Shown: positions 16,543-24,446 of the stretch, one piece after another
How positions within the stretch are numbered: the first letter of the stretch is position 1
Layout of the letters: each line of letters opens with the position of its first letter
DNA from: JAHFUS01 sp035689115
GTDB lineage: Bacteria; Actinomycetota; Acidimicrobiia; Acidimicrobiales; GCA-2861595
Length of the DNA stretch: 64,000 bases
Direction: 5' to 3'
NCBI GenBank assembly: GCA_035689115.1
Contig: DASSMA010000011.1
Span: 1-64,000 of the forward strand
Translations under genes and position numbers: made by a program
Notes under the pieces: generated by a model
Told to the model about the DNA's origin: nothing
What the model saw: the letters and a program-made list of their open reading frames with translations, nothing else
Databases searched by the model: none

Positions 16543-17519
16543 CCGGCCCGCTCCTCGAGCTGCGCGACGTGGTCAAGCACTTCCCCGGAGGGCGAGGGAG
16601 CGCGGGCAAGGCGGAGGTCCACGCCGTGTGCGGGGTGTCGCTCGGTGTGGCCGCAGGCGAGACGCTCGGTCTCGTGGGCGAATCAGGCTGTGGCAAGTCG
16701 ACCACCGGGCGCCTGGCCCTCGGTCTGCTGGCGCCGACGGCCGGAGCCGTGCGCTTCGACGACCACGACCTGGCCGCCCTGGGCCGTCGCGAGCTGCGCC
16801 ACCTGCGCCGGCGCATGCAGATGGTGTTCCAGGATCCCTACGCCTCGCTCGACCCCCGCATCCGGGTGGGGGCGAGCATCGCCGAGCCGCTGCGGATCCA
16901 CCACCTGTACGGCGGCACCGGCCGCGACAGGGTCGCCGAATTGCTCGAACTGGTCGAGCTCAGCCCCGACGACGCCGACCGCTACCCCCACGAGTTCTCC
17001 GGCGGCCAGCGCCAGCGGATCGGCATCGCCCGCGCCTTGTCCCTCGCCCCCGACCTCCTCGTGCTCGACGAACCGGTGTCGTCGCTCGACGTGTCCATCC
17101 AGGCCGGCGTCATCAACCTCCTCGCCGACCTTCAGGATTCCCTCGGGGTGGCCTACCTCTTCGTGGCCCACGACCTGTCGGTCGTCCGCCACATCTCGAA
17201 CCGGGTGGCGGTGATGTACCTGGGGCGAATCGTCGAGACGGGCACCCGCGACCAGGTCTTCGACCGGCCGTCCCACCCGTACACGCAGGCGCTCCTCTCG
17301 GCCGTGCCCGTGCCCGACCCCGACGTCGAGCGCGGCCGGAAGCGCATCATGCTCGCTGGCGAGGTCCCGAGCCCCACAGACCCACCGTCGGGCTGCCGGT
17401 TCCGCTCACGGTGCTGGAAGGCGGCCGACGTCTGCGCCGAGGAGCGCCCGGAATTGGTCGACCGGGGACAGGGCCACCCGGTGGCGTGCCACTTCGCCGA
17501 GGTTGCCAGCGTGGCCTGA
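16539..17519 (+). CDS. DppF/OppF-type ABC transporter ATPase
   Basis: A 326-residue ATPase with Walker A GESGCGKST near residue 46, Q-loop VFQDPYASLDPRIRVG, signature SGGQRQRIGIARAL, Walker B LLVLDEPVSSLD and H-loop VAHDLSVVRHISN. The C-terminal Cys cluster (GCRFRSRCWKAADVCAEE) matches the DppF extension. ATG 16539 overlaps the upstream stop and has GGGGAG just before it, so the D and F subunits are made in step and form a heterodimer. It is followed at once by the O-antigen ligase gene. Confidence 0.92.
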   Translation: MTGPLLELRDVVKHFPGGRGSAGKAEVHAVCGVSLGVAAGETLGLVGESGCGKSTTGRLALGLLAPTAGAVRFDDHDLAALGRRELRHLRRRMQMVFQDPYASLDPRIRVGASIAEPLRIHHLYGGTGRDRVAELLELVELSPDDADRYPHEFSGGQRQRIGIARALSLAPDLLVLDEPVSSLDVSIQAGVINLLADLQDSLGVAYLFVAHDLSVVRHISNRVAVMYLGRIVETGTRDQVFDRPSHPYTQALLSAVPVPDPDVERGRKRIMLAGEVPSPTDPPSGCRFRSRCWKAADVCAEERPELVDRGQGHPVACHFAEVASVA

Positions 17520-17524
17520 GCATC

Positions 17525-17530
17525 TACCCT
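17525..17530 (+). promoter_or_regulatory. Leaderless -10 of the O-antigen ligase gene
   Basis: TACCCT lies 8 nt before the ATG at 17539, directly after the DppF stop. This suggests the ligase has its own leaderless promoter as well as any read-through. Confidence 0.4.
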
Positions 17531-17538
17531 TGCCGGGC

Positions 17539-19248
17539 ATGGGGGAGTCGGACGAGTCTGCACCGCGCCCGGAGGCGACTCGCCCCGACGGTGACCTGAT
17601 CGGGCTCCTGGGAGTGGCGGTCTGCGGGCTGCTCCCCCTCGTGGTGCTCCAGAACCTCTACTGGGGCGCCTGGGCACCCAAGGCGGCGCTGTGCCTCGTC
17701 CTCCTCTTCCCCGGTCTGGTGGTACTGGCCCGTCTGGTGGCTGCACGCAGCCCCGCCGCCGTCGCCGCCACCGCCTTCCTGGCCGCCGCCGCCGTCTCGA
17801 CCGCCCTGTCGGACCGCCCGGCCCAGTCCCTCGTCGGCCCGGCCAACTGGGGGACGGGCTGGCTGCTGCTCGCCGCTGCGGCGGCGGCGTGGGCGGTGGG
17901 GGTCGTCGCCGGCGACCGGCGGCGCCGGGAGCTCGTGGTGGTCCTCATGGCCGTCACCGTCGTCAACGCCGGCGTGGCGTGGCTCCAGGCCCGGACGGAC
18001 GTCGGGCGCACACGCGGCCTCATGGGCAACGCCGTCTTCCTGGGCGGGCTGGCCGCCGGCGGTCTGTTCCTGCTGGCTCGCCGGCTCGGCCGGGAGCGGG
18101 GCAGCTGGTGGTGGGTGCCGGCGATCGCCCTCGTCGCGGGAGCCGTCCAGCTCAGCGGCGGGCGGGCGGCGACGGTGCTCGCCGTGGTGGCGGTGCTCGC
18201 CTCCCTCCCGGGAGCGGGCGCCGCCCGGAGCGCCGTGGTCGTCGGTGCCGTGATCCTGGGAGTCGCGGTCGCACCCGTCGGGGCCAAGGGCGTGGTGCTC
18301 GGGTCGACGCGATCTGCACCGTCCGCCGTGGCGACCGCCGCCAGTGGCGACACCCGCGTCGCCCTGTGGCGGATCAGCGCCGGTGCCGTCGCCGAGCGGC
18401 CGGTCGTGGGGTACGGGCCCGGCCGGTTCGCGGCCGCCACCGGCCGGCGGTACACCCCGGCCGCCGCCCAGGAGCACGTCGTGCTGCGCGACGCCCACAA
18501 CTGGGTGGTCGGCACGGCGGTGACGACCGGCCTGCTGGGCCTCGGCCTGCTCCTCGCCTGGCTGACCCTGGCCGCCCGTGGAGCGCGCGGCCCGCTGGCG
18601 GGATTCGCCGTCATCGTCGCCGTCTCGAGCCTCGTCCAGCCCCTGCACGTCGCCCTCACCCCGATGGCGATGCTGGCGCTCGGCGCCGCCGGCGGCGACG
18701 CCGTGCGCCGGCGGGCCCGGCCGCTCCCGGTTCCCGTGCTGCGCGGGGCGTGGGGAGTCGCAGGACTCGCCGGGCTCGCTGTCGGCATCGCCGGTGCCGT
18801 GGTGCTCGTCACCGGCCAGGCGGTGCTCCAGCGAGGCGTGGCCGGCGACTCCCAGGCGCAGGTGCGCCTGGCTCGCACACTCTCGCCACCGTGGCCCGAC
18901 CTGCTGCTGAAGGCCGCCAGCGTGGAGGCCACCTACGGAATAAGGGAGGGAGAACCCCACAAACAGCGCACGCTCGAGCTCACGCGCCGGGCGGCACTCC
19001 TCGATCCCACCGACCCGATCCTGTGGTCGGAGCTGGGCTTCGTGGAGGCCCAGTGGGGCACGACAGACCGGGCTGCAGCCGCCTTCCGCCGCGGCCTGGA
19101 AGCCAACCCCTGGGACGTGTCCAGCCTCGAAGGCAGTGCCGACCTGGCCCGGGCGCGGGGCGACGTCGCCCTGCTCAGGGAGGACTGCCGGCGGCTGCGG
19201 ATCCTCAAGGTGCCCGTCCAGGCATGCGGAGCCAGGCCGTCCGGGTGA
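17539..19248 (+). CDS. O-antigen ligase / polymerase-like (Wzy/WaaL/PglL type) membrane protein
   Basis: A 569-residue polytopic membrane protein with about 11-12 helices, a large outer loop with the Wzy_C-type pattern (VVGYGPGRFAAATGRRY, then LRDAHNWVVGTAV) and a C-terminal tail of about 110 residues. The tail contains TPR-like helices (AALLDPTDPILWSELGFVEA, AFRRGLEANPWDVSSLEGSA). In this superfamily such enzymes move lipid-linked glycans onto lipid A, onto other glycans or, as PglL/PilO, onto pilins. A monoderm has no lipid A, and the gene lies between transporter ATPase genes inside the pilin-SBP region. I therefore infer a protein O-glycosyltransferase acting on the pilin-SBPs as one possibility; a capsule polymerase is the alternative. 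The family call is good and the substrate is not known. Confidence 0.75.
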   Translation: MGESDESAPRPEATRPDGDLIGLLGVAVCGLLPLVVLQNLYWGAWAPKAALCLVLLFPGLVVLARLVAARSPAAVAATAFLAAAAVSTALSDRPAQSLVGPANWGTGWLLLAAAAAAWAVGVVAGDRRRRELVVVLMAVTVVNAGVAWLQARTDVGRTRGLMGNAVFLGGLAAGGLFLLARRLGRERGSWWWVPAIALVAGAVQLSGGRAATVLAVVAVLASLPGAGAARSAVVVGAVILGVAVAPVGAKGVVLGSTRSAPSAVATAASGDTRVALWRISAGAVAERPVVGYGPGRFAAATGRRYTPAAAQEHVVLRDAHNWVVGTAVTTGLLGLGLLLAWLTLAARGARGPLAGFAVIVAVSSLVQPLHVALTPMAMLALGAAGGDAVRRRARPLPVPVLRGAWGVAGLAGLAVGIAGAVVLVTGQAVLQRGVAGDSQAQVRLARTLSPPWPDLLLKAASVEATYGIREGEPHKQRTLELTRRAALLDPTDPILWSELGFVEAQWGTTDRAAAAFRRGLEANPWDVSSLEGSADLARARGDVALLREDCRRLRILKVPVQACGARPSG

Positions 19249-19295
19249 CCAGGGTGAGCGGGCGGGATCCCCGGCGGCGGCCGAGTGCGGTAATC

Positions 19296-21086
19296 ATGGC
19301 GCACATGCTCGTCGTCGAACGGTTGCGCGTCACCTACCCGGGGCCGCCCCCTGTTCGCGGCCTTGACGACGTGTCGCTGACGGTGGCGCCAGGACAGTGC
19401 CTGGGCATCCTCGGCGAGTCCGGGTCGGGGAAGTCGACGCTCGGCGCCGCCCTGCTCGGGCTGCACACCACCGCTCGGGTCGAGGGGAGCCTGCGGCTGG
19501 GCGACAGCGACCTGACCGCCATCGACGAGGATGGTTGGCGATCGGTCCGCTGGCGACGCATCGCCCTGGCGTTCCAGTCCACCGCCGCCCTCAACCCGGT
19601 GCACCGCGTCGGCGAGCAGGTGGCGGAGCCCATGAAGGTGCACCTGGGTTTCGGCGGCAGCGCCGCCCGGGAGCGGGCCGAGCAGCTGCTGGAGGACATC
19701 GGGCCCGGAGCCTGGGCCTTCGGCCGGTACCCCAACGAGCTGTCCGGCGGCCAGCAGCGCCTGGTGCTGCTGGCCATGGCGCTCGCCTGTGACCCCGAGG
19801 TGCTGGTGCTCGACGAGCCGACCTCCGGTCTCGACCCGGTGACCCGGGCCCGGGTTCTGGCGGTGCTTGGCGCCGTCCAAGCGACCGGCGACCGCTCGAT
19901 GGTGATCCTCGGCCACGACACCGACGCTCTCGGGGTACTGGCCACCCACGTGGGCGTGCTGTACCGCGGATGGATGGCCGAACACGGGCCGGCGGCCGAC
20001 GTGCTGACCCGCCCCCGCAGCCCCTACGCCTGGGCCCTGCTCAACGCTCGCCCCACCCTCGCCTCCGTCAAGGAGCTTCGGGGCATTCGCGGCGCTCCGC
20101 CCGATCCCGCCGAGGTGGCCCCCGGCTGCCCGTTCGCCGAGCGCTGCACCCAGGTGGTCGCCGGGTGCGAGGAGGGGCGGCCGGCGTTGGTGGCCCCCGC
20201 CGGCGAGGAGGGCGAGCGCCGGGTGGCGTGCATCCGGGGCGGACTGGTGCAGGTGCTGGCGGCGCGAGCCCTGCGCAAGACCTACAAGGTGAGCGGAAGG
20301 GGCCGGCGCTCGGAGCAGGTGGCTGCAGTCGATGGTGTGGACGTGGACGTCTGGGAGGGCGAGGTCCTCGGCCTCGTCGGTGCCACCGGCGCCGGCAAGT
20401 CGACCCTTGGGATGCTGCTGGTCCGTCTGCTCGAACCCAACGGTGGCACCGTCACCTTCGAGGGGCACGACCTGCTTGCCGCCCGCGACGGAGACCTGAA
20501 GGCCCTGCGGGGGCGCGCCCAGATGATGTTCCAAAACCCGTTCGAGGCGGTGTCGCCCCACCTGACAGTGGGCGAGATCGTGCGGGAGCCGCTCGACGTC
20601 CAGGGCCGGGGCCACCGCAGCCACCGCGACCAGCTGGTGCGGTCAGCACTTCGGTCGGTGCGGCTTCCAGACGACGACCGGTTCCTCGGCCGGCGCAGCC
20701 ACGAGATGTCCGGCGGCCAGCTCCAGCGGGTCGCACTGGCCCGAGCCCTGGTGCTCGAGCCCAAGCTGCTGGTGGCTGACGAGCCGGTGTCGATGCTCGA
20801 CCCGAGCGAGCAGGCCAAGATGATGCAGCTCCTGAAGGATCTGCAGGTCGAGCGCGGCATGGCCATGGTGCTGGTGTCGCACGACCTGGCCACCGTGCTC
20901 CGTGCCGCCGACCGGGTGATGGTGCTCGACGCCGGCCGAGTGGTGGAGGAGGGCACCGGCACGGAGCTGCTCCTGCGGGCCCGCCACCCCGTGACGCGGG
21001 CGTTGCTCGACGCCGCCGGTCGCGATCCGGGGCTGCTTGGCCGCCAGGCCGGCGCGCCGGTGGCGGTGGGCGCCGGCGGCCCATAG
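19296..21086 (+). CDS. Fused DppD-DppF ABC transporter ATPase
   Basis: A 596-residue protein with two complete nucleotide-binding domains. NBD1 has Walker A GESGSGKS near 44, signature SGGQQRLVLLAMAL, Walker B VLVLDEPTSGLD and H-loop ILGHDTDALG. NBD2 has Walker A GATGAGKS near 365, signature SGGQLQRVALARAL, Walker B LLVADEPVSMLD and H-loop LVSHDLATVL. A DppD-type Cys cluster (GCPFAERCTQVVAGCEE) sits between the domains as the linker; the DppF-type tail is missing. The fusion gives a fixed 1:1 ratio of the two subunits. It lies 140 nt upstream of pilin-SBP copy 4, whose promoter is separate, so it most likely serves the permeases at 23367-25285. The start is ATG 19296, with ATG 19305 as an alternative. 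Confidence 0.92.
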   Translation: MAHMLVVERLRVTYPGPPPVRGLDDVSLTVAPGQCLGILGESGSGKSTLGAALLGLHTTARVEGSLRLGDSDLTAIDEDGWRSVRWRRIALAFQSTAALNPVHRVGEQVAEPMKVHLGFGGSAARERAEQLLEDIGPGAWAFGRYPNELSGGQQRLVLLAMALACDPEVLVLDEPTSGLDPVTRARVLAVLGAVQATGDRSMVILGHDTDALGVLATHVGVLYRGWMAEHGPAADVLTRPRSPYAWALLNARPTLASVKELRGIRGAPPDPAEVAPGCPFAERCTQVVAGCEEGRPALVAPAGEEGERRVACIRGGLVQVLAARALRKTYKVSGRGRRSEQVAAVDGVDVDVWEGEVLGLVGATGAGKSTLGMLLVRLLEPNGGTVTFEGHDLLAARDGDLKALRGRAQMMFQNPFEAVSPHLTVGEIVREPLDVQGRGHRSHRDQLVRSALRSVRLPDDDRFLGRRSHEMSGGQLQRVALARALVLEPKLLVADEPVSMLDPSEQAKMMQLLKDLQVERGMAMVLVSHDLATVLRAADRVMVLDAGRVVEEGTGTELLLRARHPVTRALLDAAGRDPGLLGRQAGAPVAVGAGGP

Positions 21087-21135
21087 CGGCTACCCCAGGT
21101 GCAGGGGCGGGCGGAGCAGTCCGAGGACTTCCCCA

Positions 21136-21168
21136 CTTCAGGGTTTCTTCAGGTCCGCTGTGTACGTT
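21136..21168 (+). promoter_or_regulatory. CTTCAG direct-repeat operator and -10 of pilin-SBP copy 4
   Basis: CTTCAG at 21136-21141 and 21147-21152 is an 11-bp tandem, followed after 10 bp by TACGTT (21163-21168), part of TGTGTACGTT, an extended -10. This is the best -10 match of the four and the only copy on the plus strand, so the same layout is found in both genome orientations. Confidence 0.78.
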
Positions 21169-21226
21169 GCCCCACGACGTTCGGTGCCGGTTCGGCACCG
21201 CCAACCGGCGAAGGGAGCACATCCGG

Positions 21227-23350
21227 ATGATCGAGCGCCTCACCGCCAGCAGGCACCGTGCCAGCGAGCATGGCTTCACGTTGATCGAGCTGCTGGTGGT
21301 CATCGTCATCCTCGGCGTGCTGAGCGCGGTCGTGGTGTTCGCCGTCAACGGCGTGACCGACAAGGGCAAGGCGGCGTCGGAGACGACCGACCAGCGGGTC
21401 GTGCGGACGGCCGAGGAGGCCTACTACGCCAAGAACGGCACCTATGCCACCGAGTCGCAGCTCGTCACCGCCGGGCTGCTCACCACCGAGTCCTCGAAGA
21501 CCGACGTGTCCCTCGGGGCCAGCAACAAGAGCTTCCTCCTCGGGTACGGCCTGCCCAACGGCGGCTCGCCGGCAGGCAAGATCGACCAGCTCACTCTGGC
21601 GGCCAGCGGCGGCCAGTTCGGCTCCCCCGAGCCGTTCGGCTACCAGCGCGGCCCCGGCCACCTGAACACCAACTACCTCTTCGACCCGATGCTGTGGAAG
21701 GACGAGACCGGGAACCTGATCCCATGGCTGGCCACCGACGTGCCCTCCGTCGCCAACGGGGGCATCACCAACGGGGGCACCACCTACACCTTCAACCTGC
21801 GGTCGGGCGTGAAGTTCTCCGACGGTGTGGCCATGGACGCCAACGACGTGAAGTTCACCTTCGACTACCAGAAGACGGGCGCCGGCTCGGGCGCCGGCGT
21901 CTCGCCGTGCTTCTGCCTCTCGGCGTTCCCGAACGTCCTGTCGGCCACCGTGAACAGCCCGACCCAGGTCACCTTCCAGCTGTCCCAGCCGTCCAACATC
22001 TTCCTCAGCTACATCGGCTCGCAGATGGTGATCATCCCCCAGCACATCTGGGCGACGATCAACCCGCCGAACACGGCGGCGGTGAAGGCCAACCCCCTCG
22101 CCTACGTCGGCACCGGGCCCTACACGCTCACCAACCCGTTGCCGGGCTTCTACAACGAGACCACCGGCGAGCAGCAGTACGACGCCAATCCCAACTACTT
22201 CCTGGGCATCCCCTACGTCCGCCGGCTCAAGTTCGTCCAGGTGTCCGACTCCATCCTCGCCCTCCAGACCAAGGTGCTCGACGCCGGCGGAGTGGGCAGC
22301 GAGGAGGGCGTGACTCAGACCACCCTCAACCAGCTCGCCGCCATCCCGAAGGTCGACAACGCCGGCGGCTGGAACCGGGCCTTCCACTTCAACCCCAGCC
22401 GAGGCTTCCCGTACAACAGCGTGAAGTTCCGCCAGGCGCTGGCCTACGCCATCGACCGCCCGGCCCTCCTCCAGAGCATCGTCGGCGGCCGGGGCGTGGT
22501 CGGGAGCCTGGGGAACCTCACGCCGGCCAACCCGTGGTTCCAGACCGGCCTGCCCACCTACGACCTGGGTAACCGCACCGCCAACATCAACGCCGCCAAA
22601 GCGCTGCTGGCGTCAATCGGCTTCGTCGACAACGTCGACGGCAGCGGGCAACCGGGCTCGGACGGCATCTTCGAGTGCCCGGCCGCCAACCCCTGCAAGC
22701 TGGTGAGCGGCACCATCGGCTCGGCCACCATCACCAACTCGTCCGGCACCGACCTCAATCTCAATCTCTACACCAGCCAGAGCTTCAGCCTGAACACCGC
22801 CACAGCCGTCGCTCAGCAGCTGCTCGATGTGGGCATCGGCACCACGATCGTCAACGAAACCGGTGGCGGCGGCGCCAGTGGATCCGACACGCGGATGAAG
22901 AACGGAAACTACGGCATCAGCCTGGTGGGTTGGGGGAACCTGCTGTCGGATCCCGACTCGCTGCGCACCCGCCTCGACACGAACTACACCAGCGTGGCAG
23001 CCAACGCCGGCTTCACCAGCATCTTCGGGTGGAACAACACGGCCAGCCAGGCCGACGCCAACACCGCTTACGCCACCAACGCCGACGAGTTCCAGGCGCT
23101 GGCCGCCGCCCAGCTCACCGTCACGGATGCGTCCGTCCGACTGACCGAGGTGAAGCGGATGCAGGAACTGGTGGCCGCCGACGTGCCGATGATCTCGCTC
23201 TACGTGCCGACGGCCACGCAGTTCTACCAGCCGAACAGCCTCACCGCCTGGTACTACACGCCCGGCGGTACCCCGCCTGGGCCCCCGGGCTTCATGAACA
23301 AGCACGTGCTGGTCACCGGCAAGCAGTTCGGGCTGCCGGCCGGCTACTGA
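21227..23350 (+). CDS. Type IV prepilin fused to Opp/Dpp-family solute-binding protein (copy 4)
   Basis: A 707-residue protein: leader MIERLTASRHRASEHG, then F17-TLIELLVVIVILGVLSA with the mature Glu5, a helix to about residue 41 and a pilin-like head with TAEEAYYAKNGTYATESQL. From about residue 120 it is an SBP_bac_5 domain with YTFNLRSGVKFSDG near 180, YVGTGPYTLTNPLPGFYN and RQALAYAIDRPALLQSI, a very standard peptide-binding profile. The ATG at 21227 has GAAGGGAG about 9 nt upstream and lies downstream of the repeat promoter. It is followed by DppB (16-nt gap) and DppC, so binding protein, permeases and the upstream fused ATPase make one complete importer. No lipobox is present, so the pilin helix is the only visible membrane anchor. 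Confidence 0.92.
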   Translation: MIERLTASRHRASEHGFTLIELLVVIVILGVLSAVVVFAVNGVTDKGKAASETTDQRVVRTAEEAYYAKNGTYATESQLVTAGLLTTESSKTDVSLGASNKSFLLGYGLPNGGSPAGKIDQLTLAASGGQFGSPEPFGYQRGPGHLNTNYLFDPMLWKDETGNLIPWLATDVPSVANGGITNGGTTYTFNLRSGVKFSDGVAMDANDVKFTFDYQKTGAGSGAGVSPCFCLSAFPNVLSATVNSPTQVTFQLSQPSNIFLSYIGSQMVIIPQHIWATINPPNTAAVKANPLAYVGTGPYTLTNPLPGFYNETTGEQQYDANPNYFLGIPYVRRLKFVQVSDSILALQTKVLDAGGVGSEEGVTQTTLNQLAAIPKVDNAGGWNRAFHFNPSRGFPYNSVKFRQALAYAIDRPALLQSIVGGRGVVGSLGNLTPANPWFQTGLPTYDLGNRTANINAAKALLASIGFVDNVDGSGQPGSDGIFECPAANPCKLVSGTIGSATITNSSGTDLNLNLYTSQSFSLNTATAVAQQLLDVGIGTTIVNETGGGGASGSDTRMKNGNYGISLVGWGNLLSDPDSLRTRLDTNYTSVAANAGFTSIFGWNNTASQADANTAYATNADEFQALAAAQLTVTDASVRLTEVKRMQELVAADVPMISLYVPTATQFYQPNSLTAWYYTPGGTPPGPPGFMNKHVLVTGKQFGLPAGY

Positions 23351-23366
23351 TGGGGGCAGCCGGACA

Positions 23367-24446
23367 GTGACGACGGTCACCAACCCGGCGGCGCCGGCGC
23401 CGGCCCCAGCGGCCGCCGGCCCGCCGGGTTGGTCCGTCGTCACGAGGGTCGGCTCGGTCCCCGCCGGCCGGCGCCGGCTCCGGTACGCCGCCGGGCGGGT
23501 CATTGTCTATCTCTTCATGGTCTGGGTGACCGTCACCGTGGTGTTCGCCCTCCCTCGGCTGCTGCCCGGGGACCCCCTCGAGTCGCGAACCGACATCAAC
23601 GGGTCGATGTCCCCCGAGCGCCATGCCGCGCTCACCGCCACCTACCACCTCGACCGCCCGCTCGTCACGCAGTACCGCACGTACCTCACCGGGCTGGTGC
23701 ATGGCGACTTCGGCGTTTCGATCGCCCGTGACGTGCCGGTGGGCACGCTGCTCCGGCAGACGATGCCGTGGACGCTCCTGCTGGTGGGCGCCGCCATCGT
23801 TCTCTCGTCGGCGGTCGGTTTCGCCGCCGGCACCGGCGCGGCGTGGAAGCGGGGCGGACGGACCGACCGCGAGCTCCTGATCGGGATGACGGTGCTGAAC
23901 GCCGTTCCCGAGTACGTGCTGGCGGTGGTGCTGCTCATCGTCTTCGTGGCCGTGATCCCGGTCGCGCCGATCGGCGGCGGGGCCACGCCGTTCACCCAGT
24001 CCTACGGCATCCTTTGGAAGATGCAGGACGTGGGCCGCCACCTGGCGCTGCCGGTGTTCGCCTTGAGCCTCGGCATGATGGCCACCAAGTTCCTGCTCGT
24101 GCGCAACACCACCGTCGGGGAGCTGGGCCAGGAGTACATGGTGGCGGCCAGGGCCAAGGGCCTGTCCCCCCGGCGTATGCGGTACCGCCACGCCGGGCGC
24201 AACGTCCTGCTGCCGTTCGTCACGGTCGTGGGCCTCCAGGTCGCCTTCGCCGCCGGCGGCGCTCTGTTCGTCGAGACGGTGTTCGCCTACCCCGGCGTCG
24301 CCAGCATCATGCTCCCGGCGGTCAACCAGCTGGACTTCCCGGTGATCGAGGCCACCTTCACCATCCTGGCGGTGACAGTGCTCACCGCCAACCTGGTGGT
24401 CGACCTGCTCTACGCACGCCTCGACCCCCGGGTGGCGACGGCGTGA
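23367..24446 (+). CDS. DppB/OppB-type ABC permease (cassette 4)
   Basis: A 359-residue permease starting at GTG 23367, about 40 residues longer than the other DppB copies. The extra part is an Ala/Pro/Gly-rich cytoplasmic N-terminus before the first helix (IVYLFMVWVTVTVVFALPRL). The EAA loop (YMVAARAKGLSPRRMRYRHA) is near residue 262 and the end is RLDPRVATA. It is more distant from the three other DppB proteins than they are from each other, consistent with a separate lineage with its own fused ATPase. GTGA overlaps the start of DppC. Confidence 0.9.
   Translation: MTTVTNPAAPAPAPAAAGPPGWSVVTRVGSVPAGRRRLRYAAGRVIVYLFMVWVTVTVVFALPRLLPGDPLESRTDINGSMSPERHAALTATYHLDRPLVTQYRTYLTGLVHGDFGVSIARDVPVGTLLRQTMPWTLLLVGAAIVLSSAVGFAAGTGAAWKRGGRTDRELLIGMTVLNAVPEYVLAVVLLIVFVAVIPVAPIGGGATPFTQSYGILWKMQDVGRHLALPVFALSLGMMATKFLLVRNTTVGELGQEYMVAARAKGLSPRRMRYRHAGRNVLLPFVTVVGLQVAFAAGGALFVETVFAYPGVASIMLPAVNQLDFPVIEATFTILAVTVLTANLVVDLLYARLDPRVATA

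Noticed and set aside
77..23350. That the pilin-SBP fusions are frameshift or assembly artefacts joining two genes
   Set aside because: The same in-frame join occurs four times in diverged sequences on both strands, each with a proper start and promoter before the pilin part and no start signal before the SBP part.
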